Shown here: positions 34,385 through 43,994 of the stretch, piece after piece
Layout of the letters: every line of letters begins with the position of its first letter
How positions within the stretch are numbered: position 1 is the first letter of the stretch
Source: Lederbergia citrea
GTDB taxonomy: Bacteria; Bacillota; Bacilli; Bacillales; Bacillaceae_C
Direction: 5' to 3'
Length of the DNA: 64,000 bases
Assembly: GCF_018343525.1 (NCBI RefSeq)
Contig: NZ_JAGYPH010000003.1
Location: 1,486 to 65,485, forward strand
Made by a program: the position numbers and the translations under genes
Notes under the pieces: generated by a model
What the model was told of the DNA's origin: nothing
What the model saw: the letters and a program-made list of their open reading frames with translations, nothing else
Database searches by the model: none

Positions 34385-34669
34385 TTATTCTTGCTGCTCT
34401 TCCTTATTATAAAACTCAACACTATACATGGCGCCTTCGCCAACCATTCTTGTATCTTCTAAATCATGTGGGTCGGGATTACCCGCTTTTTCGATAAGAT
34501 CATCACAGGCACTTGGGTTCTGTTCACACCAAAAGTCCATTACTTTATCCTTTACTGAGTAAAAAACTTCCTTGACTTTATTTCTGTTATCCTTGGAAGA
34601 CAAATAAGAGGCACCTGCAACCCCAATTCCCAACAGCATATATGGACTGATGCTTTTTGCTTTCCCCAT
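34385..34669 (-). CDS. Small hypothetical protein
   Basis: 94 aa; family not recognised. An N-terminal hydrophobic stretch (YMLLGIGVAGASYLSS, 10-25) is followed by a charged region with CEQNPSACDDLIEKAGNPD and an acidic tail ending KEEQQE. The stretch resembles the YtxH/gas-vesicle-type anchors of small stress proteins, which is only an impression. AGGAGGAAG ribosome site. A weak sigma-B-like promoter (GCTTGA-N14-GGGTAA, 34701-34726) lies upstream. No clear terminator separates it from trpA, so read-through from the trp operon is possible. Confidence 0.75.
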   Translation of the reverse strand: MGKAKSISPYMLLGIGVAGASYLSSKDNRNKVKEVFYSVKDKVMDFWCEQNPSACDDLIEKAGNPDPHDLEDTRMVGEGAMYSVEFYNKEEQQE

Positions 34670-34760
34670 CTTATCTTCCTCCTTTTGCTTTGTTTTTTAT
34701 TTACCCCATTTTTTTGCAAATCAAGCCGGAAAAAGATGACAATTGTATTAAAAAATAATA

Positions 34761-35558
34761 TTAAAGATTACTTACCGTTTCATTAGCCTTCGCCGCCTGT
34801 ATAATTTCCTTGATTTCATCCCGTTTTCCAGCAGCAAGAAGCTCAACAATTTTACTGCCCACAATCACCCCATCACAATACTGTCCTAGTTCCTTCACCT
34901 GTTCAGGAGTAGAAACCCCGAACCCAGCAAGTACAGGTGCAGCAGAAAGAGTTTGCAGCTCTTGTAAATACTCGGGCAACCCATCTTCATAGCGAGTCCT
35001 AGCACCTGTCGTCCCCTTTACTGTCACCGCATATAAAAATCCTTCCGTCCGCTTCGCTATTTGCTCAAGCCTACTTTGCGGACTAGTTGGCGCAGCAAGT
35101 CGAATCAGGGCAATTTCATGTTGAGCAAAAACGGGAGCCGCCATTTCTTCTTCTTCAAGTGGCACATCCGGAATAATTAACCCATCCACGCCAACTTCCT
35201 TGCAACGTTCAGCGAATTTTTCAATTCCGTAGGCAAAAATTAAATTGAAATACGTCATAAGTACGATCGGGATCGTCCTGGATTCTTTCCATTCTTCCAA
35301 GCTATCAAGTACACCTGCTAATGTCGTTCCATTTGCCAGCGCCCTTAATCCAGCTTCTTGAATAACGGGACCATCAGCAACCGGATCAGAAAAAGGAATA
35401 CCTAATTCCACGACTGTCGCGCCGCTCTCTTCTAGAAATAAAATTTGTTCTTTTAAGTTTTCAATTCCTCCATCACCCGCCATAATATAAGGGACGAAGG
35501 CCTTGTCACCATTTTCAAGAACACCGGCAATCGCCGCATCAATCTTTGCTTTACCCAT
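34761..35558 (-). CDS. trpA: Tryptophan synthase alpha chain
   Basis: 265 aa TIM barrel. Catalytic Glu in [16 protein letters not shown] and Asp in [12 protein letters not shown]; phosphate-binding [10 protein letters not shown]. It cleaves indole-glycerol phosphate to indole. ATG overlaps the trpB end by 8 bp. Last trp gene. Confidence 0.97.
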   Translation of the reverse strand: MGKAKIDAAIAGVLENGDKAFVPYIMAGDGGIENLKEQILFLEESGATVVELGIPFSDPVADGPVIQEAGLRALANGTTLAGVLDSLEEWKESRTIPIVLMTYFNLIFAYGIEKFAERCKEVGVDGLIIPDVPLEEEEMAAPVFAQHEIALIRLAAPTSPQSRLEQIAKRTEGFLYAVTVKGTTGARTRYEDGLPEYLQELQTLSAAPVLAGFGVSTPEQVKELGQYCDGVIVGSKIVELLAAGKRDEIKEIIQAAKANETVSNL

Positions 35559-36756
35559 TGTTCACCCCTCCAATCGCTTCCCTTACTTGCGCTACATCTT
35601 TATCCCCTCTGCCTGACAAACAAATAACAAGCGTCTCGGATTCTTTCATTTCTTTTGCCAGTTTCATCGCATAAGCAACGGCATGGGAGCTTTCAAGTGC
35701 GGGAATGATCCCTTCCGTTTTTGCCAGCAGCTGAAAAGCTTCCAGCGCTTCTTCATCTGTTGCGGAAGTGTATGTAACACGTCCTGAATCTTTCAAATAA
35801 GCATGCTCCGGACCGACGCCTGGATAGTCAAGACCAGCTGAAATTGAATGTGCACCTTTGATTTGGCCTTGATCATCCTGTAAGAGATATGTGAGCGTCC
35901 CGTGTAAAACGCCTGCTTTCCCATCTGTTAAAACAGCAGCATGCTTCCCGGTATCAATCCCGGACCCTGCAGCTTCCACACCGTAAATTTTGACATCCTG
36001 ATTTTCCACAAACGGAAAAAACATCCCCATGGCATTACTACCGCCGCCAATACAAGCAACAACTGCATCTGGGAGTTTGCCTTCCTGTTCGAGAATTTGC
36101 TTCTTCGTCTCCTTGCCGATCACACTTTGGAAGTCGCGAACGATTTTTGGGAAAGGATGTGGTCCAACGACAGAACCTAATATATAATGGGTATCTTCAA
36201 CATTTGCGACCCAGTAACGTAAAGCTTCATTTACTGCATCTTTGAGCGTGCCGCTTCCTTGGGACACACTTCTCACTTCCGCTCCAAGCAGCTCCATTCG
36301 AAAAACATTCAATTGTTGGCGGCGGATATCTTCTTCCCCCATAAACACAATACATTCTAGACCAAGGAGAGCACATACCGTTGCTGTTGCCACCCCGTGC
36401 TGGCCCGCACCCGTTTCAGCCACAACTTTCTTTTTCCCCATTCGGAGTGTCAAAAGCGCTTGACCAATCGTATTATTGATTTTGTGTGCACCAGTATGGT
36501 TTAAGTCCTCACGTTTTAAATATATTTTCGGCCCACCCGCAATCTTCGAAAGATTTTCGGCAAAATAAAGCGGGGTTTCTCTTCCGATATATTGTTTAAG
36601 ATAGTGATCCATTTCCCGTTCGAATTCCGGATCAGCCACAGCTTTTTCATACTCTTCTTCCAATTCCAATACTGCGGTCATCAATGTCTCCGGTACAAAT
36701 CGTCCTCCAAATTGACCGTAGCGCCCTTTTAAATCAGGTGATGTGTAAACTGCCAA
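35551..36756 (-). CDS. trpB: Tryptophan synthase beta chain
   Basis: About 401 aa PLP enzyme. PLP-binding Lys in [17 protein letters not shown], the catalytic Glu loop AETGAGQHG and phosphate loop [11 protein letters not shown] 36756 is preferred as start because GAGGAG lies 10 nt upstream; the GTG at 36765 has that site one base away. It overlaps the end of trpF by 23 bp. Confidence 0.97.
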   Translation of the reverse strand: MAVYTSPDLKGRYGQFGGRFVPETLMTAVLELEEEYEKAVADPEFEREMDHYLKQYIGRETPLYFAENLSKIAGGPKIYLKREDLNHTGAHKINNTIGQALLTLRMGKKKVVAETGAGQHGVATATVCALLGLECIVFMGEEDIRRQQLNVFRMELLGAEVRSVSQGSGTLKDAVNEALRYWVANVEDTHYILGSVVGPHPFPKIVRDFQSVIGKETKKQILEQEGKLPDAVVACIGGGSNAMGMFFPFVENQDVKIYGVEAAGSGIDTGKHAAVLTDGKAGVLHGTLTYLLQDDQGQIKGAHSISAGLDYPGVGPEHAYLKDSGRVTYTSATDEEALEAFQLLAKTEGIIPALESSHAVAYAMKLAKEMKESETLVICLSGRGDKDVAQVREAIGGVNNG

Positions 36757-37372
36757 TTTCTTCACGCTCCTCTAGTTTTGCTTCTCTAATAAAGGCTTTT
36801 ATTTTCTCCAAATCTTTCTCCCCGTCTGTTTCCACTCCGCTTGAAACATCGACGACTGCAGGTCGAACAGTCTTTATCGCGGCGACCACATTTTCAACAT
36901 CCAAACCGCCTGCTAAAATAATTTTTTCTTTTGGAATATCTAAATCCGCAAGTAAGCTCCAGTCAAATGGGATTCCGCTCCCACCGCGATATTTTACTCC
37001 GGGACTATCAAGTAAATAATAGGCACAGTCATAATCTGAAATTTTATCAAGGTCAGTTTTTTCTTTAATGGAAAAAGCTTTGATAACTGGCAGTGGCAGT
37101 TTTCTGCAAAATTCCGGTGACTCGTCTCCGTGTAATTGAATATAATCATGCTTTGCCGTTTTTGCGATTCGAATAATATTTTCATAAGTCTCATTCACAA
37201 AAACGCCTACTGATTTTACATGATCCGGAAGCTGTGCAATGACTTCTCCAGCTTTTTCCGGAGCGATTCTCCGTTTGCTATCCGCAAACACGAATCCAAG
37301 CATATTTGCGCCTGCTTCGCTTGCAGCAGCTGCCGCTTCCGTTGTCAAGATGCCACATATTTTCACCTTCAC
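36734..37372 (-). CDS. trpF: Phosphoribosylanthranilate isomerase
   Basis: 212 aa. N-terminal KVKICGI with the catalytic Cys, QLHGDE, LLDSPG and [10 protein letters not shown] motifs. GTG start at 37372 directly at the trpC stop, so translation is coupled. Confidence 0.96.
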   Translation of the reverse strand: MKVKICGILTTEAAAAASEAGANMLGFVFADSKRRIAPEKAGEVIAQLPDHVKSVGVFVNETYENIIRIAKTAKHDYIQLHGDESPEFCRKLPLPVIKAFSIKEKTDLDKISDYDCAYYLLDSPGVKYRGGSGIPFDWSLLADLDIPKEKIILAGGLDVENVVAAIKTVRPAVVDVSSGVETDGEKDLEKIKAFIREAKLEEREEIGSLHIT

Positions 37373-38161
37373 CTATTTCACCGCCTTCTGGAATGGAATG
37401 CGTATATCATCCATCGTTTCGGCGATATTTTCTGACCTCATCAACGTTTCTCCAACAAGGATTGCCTTTGCTCCTGCGGCTTCCACTTCTTCCACATCAG
37501 CCTTCGTTCGAATACCGCTTTCACTCACTAGTAGAATATTTTCATTTCTTAGCATTGCAGCCACACGTTCTGTTACAGCCAAGTCCACCTCAAAAGTTTT
37601 TAAATTCCGATTATTAATCCCAACAATTCTCGCACCAATACGTAGGGCAACCTCTGCTTCTTCCTCATTATGAACTTCGAATAATACGTCCAAGTTCAGC
37701 GACCTAGCGTAATGATATAACTCACGAAGGCGATTTTCCGGGAGGGCTGCGGCGATCAATAAAATAACGCTTGCCCCGTGATCTTTTGCAACGTCAATTT
37801 GTACCTCGTCGATCATGAAATCTTTACAAAGCAGCGGGACTTGAACGGCTTCTCCGACTGCAGAAAGATCTGCCATTGAACCTTTAAAAAAAGTCCGGTC
37901 CGTTAAAACGGAAATCGCTCCAGCTCCCGCTCGTTCATAAGCGAGGGCTTGGGCAACAGGGTCTATATCTTGATTAATGACTCCTTTTGACGGTGAAGCT
38001 CGTTTCACTTCTGCTATCACATTCATCTCATCTGCCCCTTGGAAACTTTCGTAAAGTGAAGGTCTCTGCTTACAAGGTTCTGATTGATGTGAACTGTATA
38101 TCGCCTTTAGTTCCCCTACTTCAATTTCTTTTTGTGCGATGATTTTATCTAAAATAGTCAC
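37373..38161 (-). CDS. trpC: Indole-3-glycerol phosphate synthase
   Basis: 262 aa TIM barrel: VIAEVKRASPSKG (catalytic Lys), LCKDFMIDEVQID, GINNRNLKTFEVD and LVSESGI. It closes the indole ring. One base separates its ATG from the trpD stop. Confidence 0.97.
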   Translation of the reverse strand: MTILDKIIAQKEIEVGELKAIYSSHQSEPCKQRPSLYESFQGADEMNVIAEVKRASPSKGVINQDIDPVAQALAYERAGAGAISVLTDRTFFKGSMADLSAVGEAVQVPLLCKDFMIDEVQIDVAKDHGASVILLIAAALPENRLRELYHYARSLNLDVLFEVHNEEEAEVALRIGARIVGINNRNLKTFEVDLAVTERVAAMLRNENILLVSESGIRTKADVEEVEAAGAKAILVGETLMRSENIAETMDDIRIPFQKAVK

Positions 38162-38162
38162 C

Positions 38163-39191
38163 TTACATCACTCCTTGCTTTGTTGATTGCCCGCTTTTTT
38201 TAATTAAAAATTCCAATTTACCTAAGGCTGCACCTGAATCAAGACTATTTTCTGCTAGTTGAATGCCTTCTTGAATGGTCGATGCTTTACCATTGGCAAA
38301 AATCCCAATTCCCGCATTCAACAATACTGTGTCACGAAACGGCCCCTCATCTCCATTAAGTACGCTCATCATAATGAGGGCGTTACGTTCCGAATCTCCG
38401 CCGAGAATTTCATCATTTGCATAAGTTGGAAATCCGACTTCTTTCGGGTGCAGTGTAATTTCCTTTAGGTCCCCGTCTTCTAAAACGACAAGATGGTTAT
38501 CCCCTGAAAGTGATGCTTCATCAATATGGCCCGCTCCATTAATAACCACCGCCCGTTTTCTGCCGAGCTGCTGAAGCACACTTCCCATGAGCTTCAGCTT
38601 ATCACGTCGGTAAATCCCCAATAATTGACTATCCAGTTCAACCGGATTTGTCAGTGGTCCAATTAAGTTGAAAATCGTCGGTACACGCAAATCTTTTCTT
38701 ACTTTCATGACAGCCTTCATGCCGGGATGAACATGTGGTGCATATAAAAAGGCAATGCCATTTTCAGCGAGAAGCTCAGCTGTTTCCTCGGGACTGTTAT
38801 CCAGTGACACGCCAAGATATTCAAGTACATCCGCACTTCCCGTTTTGCTGGAGACACTCCGATTCCCGTGTTTTGCAACCGTAATGCCCGCACCAGCAAT
38901 AACAAAGGCGGAAGTCGTACTTATATTAAAGCTGTGTGAGCCATCCCCGCCCGTCCCGCAATTGTCCATCACACTGCCGGGGACTGATAGCGTAGCAGGG
39001 GATCTTTCCCGAATTGCGTTCACTAAGCCGGCCACCTCATCCGCCGTTTCTCCTTTTAAAGCAAGCAAGCCAAGCAACGCGCCACATTCACTTTCTGAAG
39101 CTTCACCAGTAAACAGTAATCGTGCAGCTTCCGTCATTTCGTCCATGCTTAAATTTTCTCCGGCCATCAGTTTTTGCAAATACGGTTTCAT
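38163..39191 (-). CDS. trpD: Anthranilate phosphoribosyltransferase
   Basis: 342 aa. DNCGTGGDGSHSFNIST (PRPP loop), KHGNRSVSSKTGSADVLE and VINGAGHIDE are diagnostic. It is the first coding gene behind the tandem T-boxes; in B. subtilis and relatives trpE normally comes first. AGGAGG ribosome site. Confidence 0.97.
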   Translation of the reverse strand: MKPYLQKLMAGENLSMDEMTEAARLLFTGEASESECGALLGLLALKGETADEVAGLVNAIRERSPATLSVPGSVMDNCGTGGDGSHSFNISTTSAFVIAGAGITVAKHGNRSVSSKTGSADVLEYLGVSLDNSPEETAELLAENGIAFLYAPHVHPGMKAVMKVRKDLRVPTIFNLIGPLTNPVELDSQLLGIYRRDKLKLMGSVLQQLGRKRAVVINGAGHIDEASLSGDNHLVVLEDGDLKEITLHPKEVGFPTYANDEILGGDSERNALIMMSVLNGDEGPFRDTVLLNAGIGIFANGKASTIQEGIQLAENSLDSGAALGKLEFLIKKSGQSTKQGVM

Positions 39192-39218
39192 TTCAATTCC
39201 TCCTTATTTTATAATGCC

Positions 39219-39270
39219 TAAGCGCCTTGTTCAGCCCTCGAGGGGCTAGGCAGCCTTGCGCTAGATTCCA
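39219..39270 (+). repeat. Dispersed repeat, shortened (large family, copy G)
   Basis: Only the two conserved ends remain, joined: CTAAGCGCCTTGTTCAGCC and CTCGAGGGGCTAGGCAGCC followed by TTGCGCTAGATTCC. It lies in the trp leader between the T-box terminator and trpD, where trpE is expected. Confidence 0.78.
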
Positions 39271-39279
39271 AAATTAAAT

Positions 39280-39540
39280 ATAAAAAAGCCCTCCGTAAAC
39301 ACACACAATATGTGCGTTTACAGAGGGCGATCAGTCCGCGGTGCCACCTCTATTGAAGAATTACCTTCATCTCTTCGGATACAAATGTATACCCTATCCT
39401 GTTAACGGTGGAAGCCGGGTTCCCCTACTTACGTTCAGGCAACCTCTCATAAGTCCATTCCGCCAGGCAGTTCGTGCTGGATTCCCACCATCACCAGCTC
39501 TCTAAAACGACTTGCCAGGCGTACTACTCTTAATCAACGA
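39280..39540 (-). ncRNA. T-box riboswitch, Trp (promoter-proximal to trpD)
   Basis: Minus strand: stem I starts near AAGAGTAGTACG, with AGAGAGCTGGTGATGGTGGGAA. The specifier loop has GGAA-TGG-ACTTATGAG, giving Trp codon UGG. The T-box is GGTGGCACCGCGG (39338-39350). The terminator is GCCCTC(T/C)GTAAACGCACA hairpin ending TTTTTTATATTT at 39280-39287. Uncharged tRNA-Trp would stabilise the antiterminator. Confidence 0.95.
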
Positions 39541-39576
39541 TTTTTCAGATTCATTTTTCTGCTGTTGAAATCTCCA

Positions 39577-39841
39577 AAAAAACACAAAAAGGGCCCCCAT
39601 CCAAAGGACGAGGAACCCGTGGTACCACCTTTATTAGCTGAATATCAGCTCACTTTGTCAGCAACAAGCGTTATTCGCTTATTGCCCGTCTTTCTAACGC
39701 CAAGACATAAGCGCCAAAGCCTACTGTTTTTTTTCACAAAGTTCGGTTTGGAGGCTCAGAAGCCCATTCACTATTTCTGCACACCGGTTTGCACCAACCA
39801 CCGGCTCTCTTTAGTGCGACAAAACAGCTACTACTCTTCGT
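39577..39841 (-). ncRNA. T-box riboswitch, Trp (distal, tandem)
   Basis: Minus strand: stem I starts GAAGAGTAGTAGC, AGAGAGCCGGTGGTTGGTGC, specifier GTGAA-TGG-GCTTCTGAG (UGG, Trp), T-box GGTGGTACCACGGG (39616-39629), and a terminator rich in GGGGGCCC followed by TTTTTGTGTTTTTT. It is a full second element upstream of the first, so both must be antiterminated for trp expression. Confidence 0.93.
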
Positions 39842-39879
39842 CAATGCCAGAAATATTCATTAAGTTTGAATTATTTATC

Positions 39880-39908
39880 ATCTTATCTTTTTAAAATCAG
39901 AATGTCAA
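39880..39908 (-). promoter_or_regulatory. trp operon promoter
   Basis: TTGACA (39903-39908), 17-nt spacer, TAAGAT (39880-39885), about 40 nt before the distal T-box. Confidence 0.85.
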
Positions 39909-39928
39909 TATGTTTTTTAATAAAATTT

Positions 39929-40795
39929 TTAAACTTTCCCTCCGTCTACTTTTGCTTGAGTAAATCCTCTGCCTAATATTTCAGATGCATTTAGAAAAAT
40001 AACGAAGGAAGTCGGTTCCTGTTCCTGAAGAACTTTTTTCAAATAAACAGCTTCCGATTGCTCGACGACACAAAGAATAATGGTTCGCTCCATATTTGAG
40101 TATCCTCCAAGGGACTTCACTTTCGTCAGACCGCGATCAATTTCATCTCGGATGATCCGCTGAATTTCCGCTTCTTTTTCCGTAATAATCATCACAAGCT
40201 TCGTCGGAGACGTTTGCAATTGAACGAAGTCGATGACTTTGCTTGTGACGTATATCGATATTAACGCAAAGAGAGCGAGTTCTAGGTTGAAAACAATGGC
40301 AGAAGCCGCCACAACGAATCCATCGACTAGCAATTGAGCAAATCCACTTGATAAGCCCGTGAATTTTTTCAACAGCTGGGCAATCATTGCTGTGCCTCCG
40401 GTTGAGCCGCCCCCTCGGTACACAATTCCGAGACCGATGCCAAGGGCAATTCCCCCATATATAGCACCTAGCATCGCATCGTGAATGTGAAGATCTACAT
40501 CTTGAGTGAGCCAAATAACGAATGGTACAAAAAAAGTGCCTAATAATGTCTTTGTACTGAAATCTTTTCCGAGAATAAGCAGCCCCACGAGAAATAAGGG
40601 CAAATTAATACTAAATTGCACAAATGCAGGATTCCATTGAAATAATTCATATAAAAGCGTGCTGATTCCCGAGACCCCACCTGCCGCGAGTTTAGCTGGC
40701 AGCAGAAACATGTTATACCCGAAACCAACGAGCGAAGCCCCAACAATAACTTGAATGTATTCCACAATTGTCTGTTTCGATGTTTGTTTAACCAT
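39929..40795 (-). CDS. YitT family membrane protein
   Basis: 288 aa. Five or six membrane helices (about 10-190; GFGYNMFLLPAKLAAGGVSGIS and YRGGGSTGGTAMIAQLL are YitT signatures) and a C-terminal DUF2179 domain (KLVMIITEKEAEIQRIIRDE to NASEILGRGF). Transport function unknown. GAGAGGTTAGG ribosome site. Confidence 0.92.
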   Translation of the reverse strand: MVKQTSKQTIVEYIQVIVGASLVGFGYNMFLLPAKLAAGGVSGISTLLYELFQWNPAFVQFSINLPLFLVGLLILGKDFSTKTLLGTFFVPFVIWLTQDVDLHIHDAMLGAIYGGIALGIGLGIVYRGGGSTGGTAMIAQLLKKFTGLSSGFAQLLVDGFVVAASAIVFNLELALFALISIYVTSKVIDFVQLQTSPTKLVMIITEKEAEIQRIIRDEIDRGLTKVKSLGGYSNMERTIILCVVEQSEAVYLKKVLQEQEPTSFVIFLNASEILGRGFTQAKVDGGKV

Positions 40796-40901
40796 ACTTA
40801 CACCTAACCTCTCTAATACAACAGCCGTCTATATCTTAACATTAATGGTAACTTTCTTTTAGATTTAACCATTTGAAGAAAAACAATCAAAAAAGCTTAA
40901 A

Positions 40902-40934
40902 TAAAAGATCACCGGTCAGAAAATGACCGGTGAC
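40902..40934 (-). terminator. Terminator after the anti-sigma gene
   Basis: Minus strand TCACCGGTCA, TTTTC loop, TGACCGGTGA, then TCTTTTATTT. Confidence 0.85.
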
Positions 40935-40944
40935 CAGTTTATTT

Positions 40945-42216
40945 CTATTTCACTGGTATTTCAATGACATGATTGTACGTTTTCATATAGTGCATTCCCT
41001 CGATTAATAGGTATTGCGGCTCTTTTTTTGTATCAAATAGCAACGTCCGTTCTTTCAACATACGGCCATTTTCTTGCTCAGTTTCGTGTTGTCTGACAGT
41101 TGTTTTTAATGGGATTATCTCGCCTTGCGTTTCTATTGAGACACCATCAAGCATGACATCATCATCTGTAGCAATCGTTATTTCGATTCCTTCTGAGGTT
41201 TTTGCGACATTTTTCACCCATAGGTCTTTTCCGTGAAGTGAAATCGGCTTATCCATTGCAGCAAGGGAAATCTTTTCTTTTAGCGTTTCATATCCGACAA
41301 ACTTCTTCATTACCAGTTCTAGCGAATCTAGTTTTTCCGGCAAAGTATCATATCTAATATCAAATTTTATTCCTCTAAGTGAAGATTGACTGCCTCCACC
41401 TATTAATGGGATTGGCGTTCCATTCGCGATTAATTCAATTCCCTCTTGCGCAAAATGGACGCGATCAAAATTATCGACTTGGAGCAATCCATTAATGACG
41501 GTTAAGGTCGGTGTAGCAGTGATTGAGTGAAAAGTAACTTCGCCTTTATCGACTTTAAGTGTCTTATTAATTGATTGTTTAATCTGCGTATGCATTGCTT
41601 TGTTTGGATCATACGGAAAATTAATTTCTTCCCTTGTATCGATGTCATTATAGTGTAACGTTAATTTCTTCGAAAATGGACTAACCGGCTCAAAAGCTGT
41701 AGTTCCTTTAATCTCAGTTTTATCGTCATTGAAAATGTACGTACCGCTTTCCATATTTGATTTCGTTAAAAAACCAGTTATTTTTGAAGATAAAAAAGGG
41801 TCAACAGTCTGGTCATCAATCCCCTTTGGATTGTGTAACGTATAATACATGATTAGCTGATTAGCATCTGCCATCAATCCATTAATAATGAATTCTGTTC
41901 CATCTTTTAGCTTCGTCTTTTTTTCTATAATTTGCCCCATACCTTTATCATTTAATTCCTTTAAAGTACCGTTAGTCACTTCATCAAAACCAAATAATTT
42001 CTTGCTATAATAAGCAACCGCATTGTATTGATATCCAAAAATGGTCATAAAAAGTAACGCGACAACCGCGACCTTCCAAATAGCTCCAATTCTCTTTGCT
42101 CTTCTTGGAGGTGTCGTATTTAGTGCATTTCTTAATCTCATTTCTAATTCATCTGGTGCCGTTATCGAGTCCATTCGCTTTTTCTCATCAGCTAATCGTT
42201 TCTCGATGTTATTCAT
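40945..42216 (-). CDS. DUF4179 anti-sigma-type membrane protein
   Basis: About 423 aa. A short cytoplasmic N-terminus (1-47) with the likely sigma-binding helices is followed by one membrane helix (VAVVALLFMTIFGYQYNAVAY) and a large extracytoplasmic domain that begins with DUF4179. It overlaps the sigma factor gene and is the expected anti-sigma partner. The start at 42216 sits 6 nt after AGGGGTG; a GTG at 42225 is open but touches the site. The inducing signal is not known. Confidence 0.88.
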   Translation of the reverse strand: MNNIEKRLADEKKRMDSITAPDELEMRLRNALNTTPPRRAKRIGAIWKVAVVALLFMTIFGYQYNAVAYYSKKLFGFDEVTNGTLKELNDKGMGQIIEKKTKLKDGTEFIINGLMADANQLIMYYTLHNPKGIDDQTVDPFLSSKITGFLTKSNMESGTYIFNDDKTEIKGTTAFEPVSPFSKKLTLHYNDIDTREEINFPYDPNKAMHTQIKQSINKTLKVDKGEVTFHSITATPTLTVINGLLQVDNFDRVHFAQEGIELIANGTPIPLIGGGSQSSLRGIKFDIRYDTLPEKLDSLELVMKKFVGYETLKEKISLAAMDKPISLHGKDLWVKNVAKTSEGIEITIATDDDVMLDGVSIETQGEIIPLKTTVRQHETEQENGRMLKERTLLFDTKKEPQYLLIEGMHYMKTYNHVIEIPVK

Positions 42217-42745
42217 CAACATCACCCCTAAAATGATCTCTTAGCTTTTTGAGTCCTTGAAAGATTCTTGATTTAACAGTTCCAATTGAAACATTTGTCA
42301 TATCAGCTATTGTTTGATAATCGAGATCATGAAAATACTTTAATTGGATCGCTTCTTTTTGATGTTCATTTACGTGTAATAGCATCTGCTCTATATCCAT
42401 TTGTTGTTCACTAGCAATATAAGGGTCATTAGTCAAAGCTTGATCTAATTCCCTATCACTCCATTCATCTACTAACACGAGCTTTTTTCGCTTACGAAGC
42501 AAGGTTTTACAACTGTTCACCAAAATGGTTTTACTCCAACTGTAAAAAGCTTCTTCCTTCTTGAGCTGCTCAATTTTTTCAAATAACAGTACAATCATTT
42601 CCTCCATTGCATCCATCGCATCATGCGTATTCCCCATATACGTGAATGCAAGCCGATAATAAACATCCTTTTCAGCCATCACTAATTGAAGCAAAGCCTC
42701 TTTATTCCCCTTTTTCGCCTTTTTCACTAACCGAACCACATTCAT
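42209..42745 (-). CDS. ECF-type sigma factor
   Basis: 178 aa with sigma region 2 (DVYYRLAFTYMGNTHDAMDAMEEMIVLLFEKI) and region 4 HTH (LDYQTIADMTNVSIGTVKSRIFQGLKKLRDHF). No region 3, so ECF class. GTGAGGTGAGGG ribosome site. It overlaps the anti-sigma gene by 8 bp. No matching target promoter was identified. Confidence 0.93.
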   Translation of the reverse strand: MNVVRLVKKAKKGNKEALLQLVMAEKDVYYRLAFTYMGNTHDAMDAMEEMIVLLFEKIEQLKKEEAFYSWSKTILVNSCKTLLRKRKKLVLVDEWSDRELDQALTNDPYIASEQQMDIEQMLLHVNEHQKEAIQLKYFHDLDYQTIADMTNVSIGTVKSRIFQGLKKLRDHFRGDVDE

Positions 42746-42801
42746 GCCCTCACCTCACTCCCCTATAAGAGTATTAACCTTGAAAAAAAGTTCATTTTTA
42801 A

Positions 42802-42850
42802 ATTCGACAAATTTCGGGCCGTGCCTGTCACCTGTCATAAATTGTCGAAT
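42802..42850. repeat. Short palindromic repeat, copy 3
   Basis: ATTCGACAAATT, CGGGCCGTGCCTGTCACCTG, AATTGTCGAAT: outer ATTCGACAA/TTGTCGAAT arms are complete here while the inner arm is degenerate. It abuts the LysR stop codon. Confidence 0.8.
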
Positions 42851-43737
42851 TAGAAGAGCGGGAAAGCGTAGTCTTCTTTTTGTCTAATTTCGTTGATTGT
42901 GTCGATGAATTTTTCTAGGGAGGTTGTTAGGAATGCGTCTTTTTTGCGGATGAAGACGGTTTTGATTCGGCTATATTGTTGAGGAACTTTATGGCATTGG
43001 ATCAGTCCTCTTGACTCGTGGTGTTCAACGGTCGATCTTGGAACAAATGTAACACCCAAGCCAGAATAAACACTTCCTAGTATTGTTTCAAGCGTTCCTA
43101 ATTCCATTAATTTAGATGGAGCCACTTGTTCATCTCTTAGCCATTCCATTAATTTTGCCCTGTAACCGCAGCCGGAATGAAATACTAGAAAAGGCTTCTT
43201 TTTAAGTTCATCAATTGTCCCCGCATCTGCATCTGAAACGAGAACTAATTCTTCTTCAAAGACATCGTATTGAACCAAATCAGGGTGGTTGCTTAGACTG
43301 CCAGCAGTGACAAACGCCCCGTCTAACCGATAATTAAGCACATCGTCAATGAGCTGCTCTGTTACTCCTGTCGTTAATGATAGATCGATATGTCCATATT
43401 TTTTATTGTACTTTGACAAAATAAGCGGCAATTTAATGACCGTTTCTACTGAGCCGATATCAAGCTTGCCAACTGGTATATCCGGACTACGGAAAGCCCT
43501 TTTCATATCAGTCACCATAGACACAATCTTTTCGGCATAGACGAGCAATTTTTTTCCTTCCGGCGTAAGGACAATTCCCCGGTTATGGCGGTGGAAAAGT
43601 GGTGTATGAAGCTCTTCCTCCAATTTCTTTATGCGTGCTGTCACATTTGACTGTACATAGTTCAACTCTTTAGCAGCCTTACTGATATTTCCCTGTTCAA
43701 CTACCTTTAGAAAAATATATAAGTTTTTTAATTCCAT
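42850..43737 (-). CDS. LysR-family transcriptional regulator (CzcR-like)
   Basis: About 295 aa. N-terminal HTH (residues 1-60, ISKAAKELNYVQSNVTARIKKLEEEL) and an effector domain with a CGYRAKLMEWL cysteine found in CzcR-type regulators. Divergent from the EamA exporter, which is probably its target. ATG 43737 taken as start; a GTG three codons earlier is possible. Confidence 0.92.
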   Translation of the reverse strand: MELKNLYIFLKVVEQGNISKAAKELNYVQSNVTARIKKLEEELHTPLFHRHNRGIVLTPEGKKLLVYAEKIVSMVTDMKRAFRSPDIPVGKLDIGSVETVIKLPLILSKYNKKYGHIDLSLTTGVTEQLIDDVLNYRLDGAFVTAGSLSNHPDLVQYDVFEEELVLVSDADAGTIDELKKKPFLVFHSGCGYRAKLMEWLRDEQVAPSKLMELGTLETILGSVYSGLGVTFVPRSTVEHHESRGLIQCHKVPQQYSRIKTVFIRKKDAFLTTSLEKFIDTINEIRQKEDYAFPLF

Positions 43738-43890
43738 TTTGTTCACTCATTTCTAAAATTAGGTCGTAATATTATGTAGGTTTAGATAAATTGGCGCTAT
43801 TCATCGGCCGTGGTCACAGATTTATAAGCCATGTTCACAATATCAATGATAATATCGTCTGGAATTCTATGAAACTCCTCTCTAACATCA

Positions 43891-43919
43891 TTAATAATGA
43901 TATCTATCATCATTATTAA
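43891..43919. promoter_or_regulatory. Inverted repeat in the LysR/EamA intergenic region
   Basis: TTAATAATGAT, 7-nt spacer, ATCATTATTAA: perfect 11-bp arms, midway between the divergent genes. A candidate LysR binding site. Confidence 0.5.
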
Positions 43920-43994
43920 TCATTTTACATGATACTGAATCTATTGTTAAATGGAATATGCACCCATGTGGAATAACCATCTGGAGGGAATACG

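Noticed and set aside
34143-34443. N-terminal 60-residue extension of the metallophosphoesterase
   Set aside because: It would include a terminator and AT-rich spacer; the ribosome site and membrane anchor fit the start at 34263.
39565-39894. 109-codon plus-strand frame
   Set aside because: It is antisense to the distal T-box riboswitch and its promoter.
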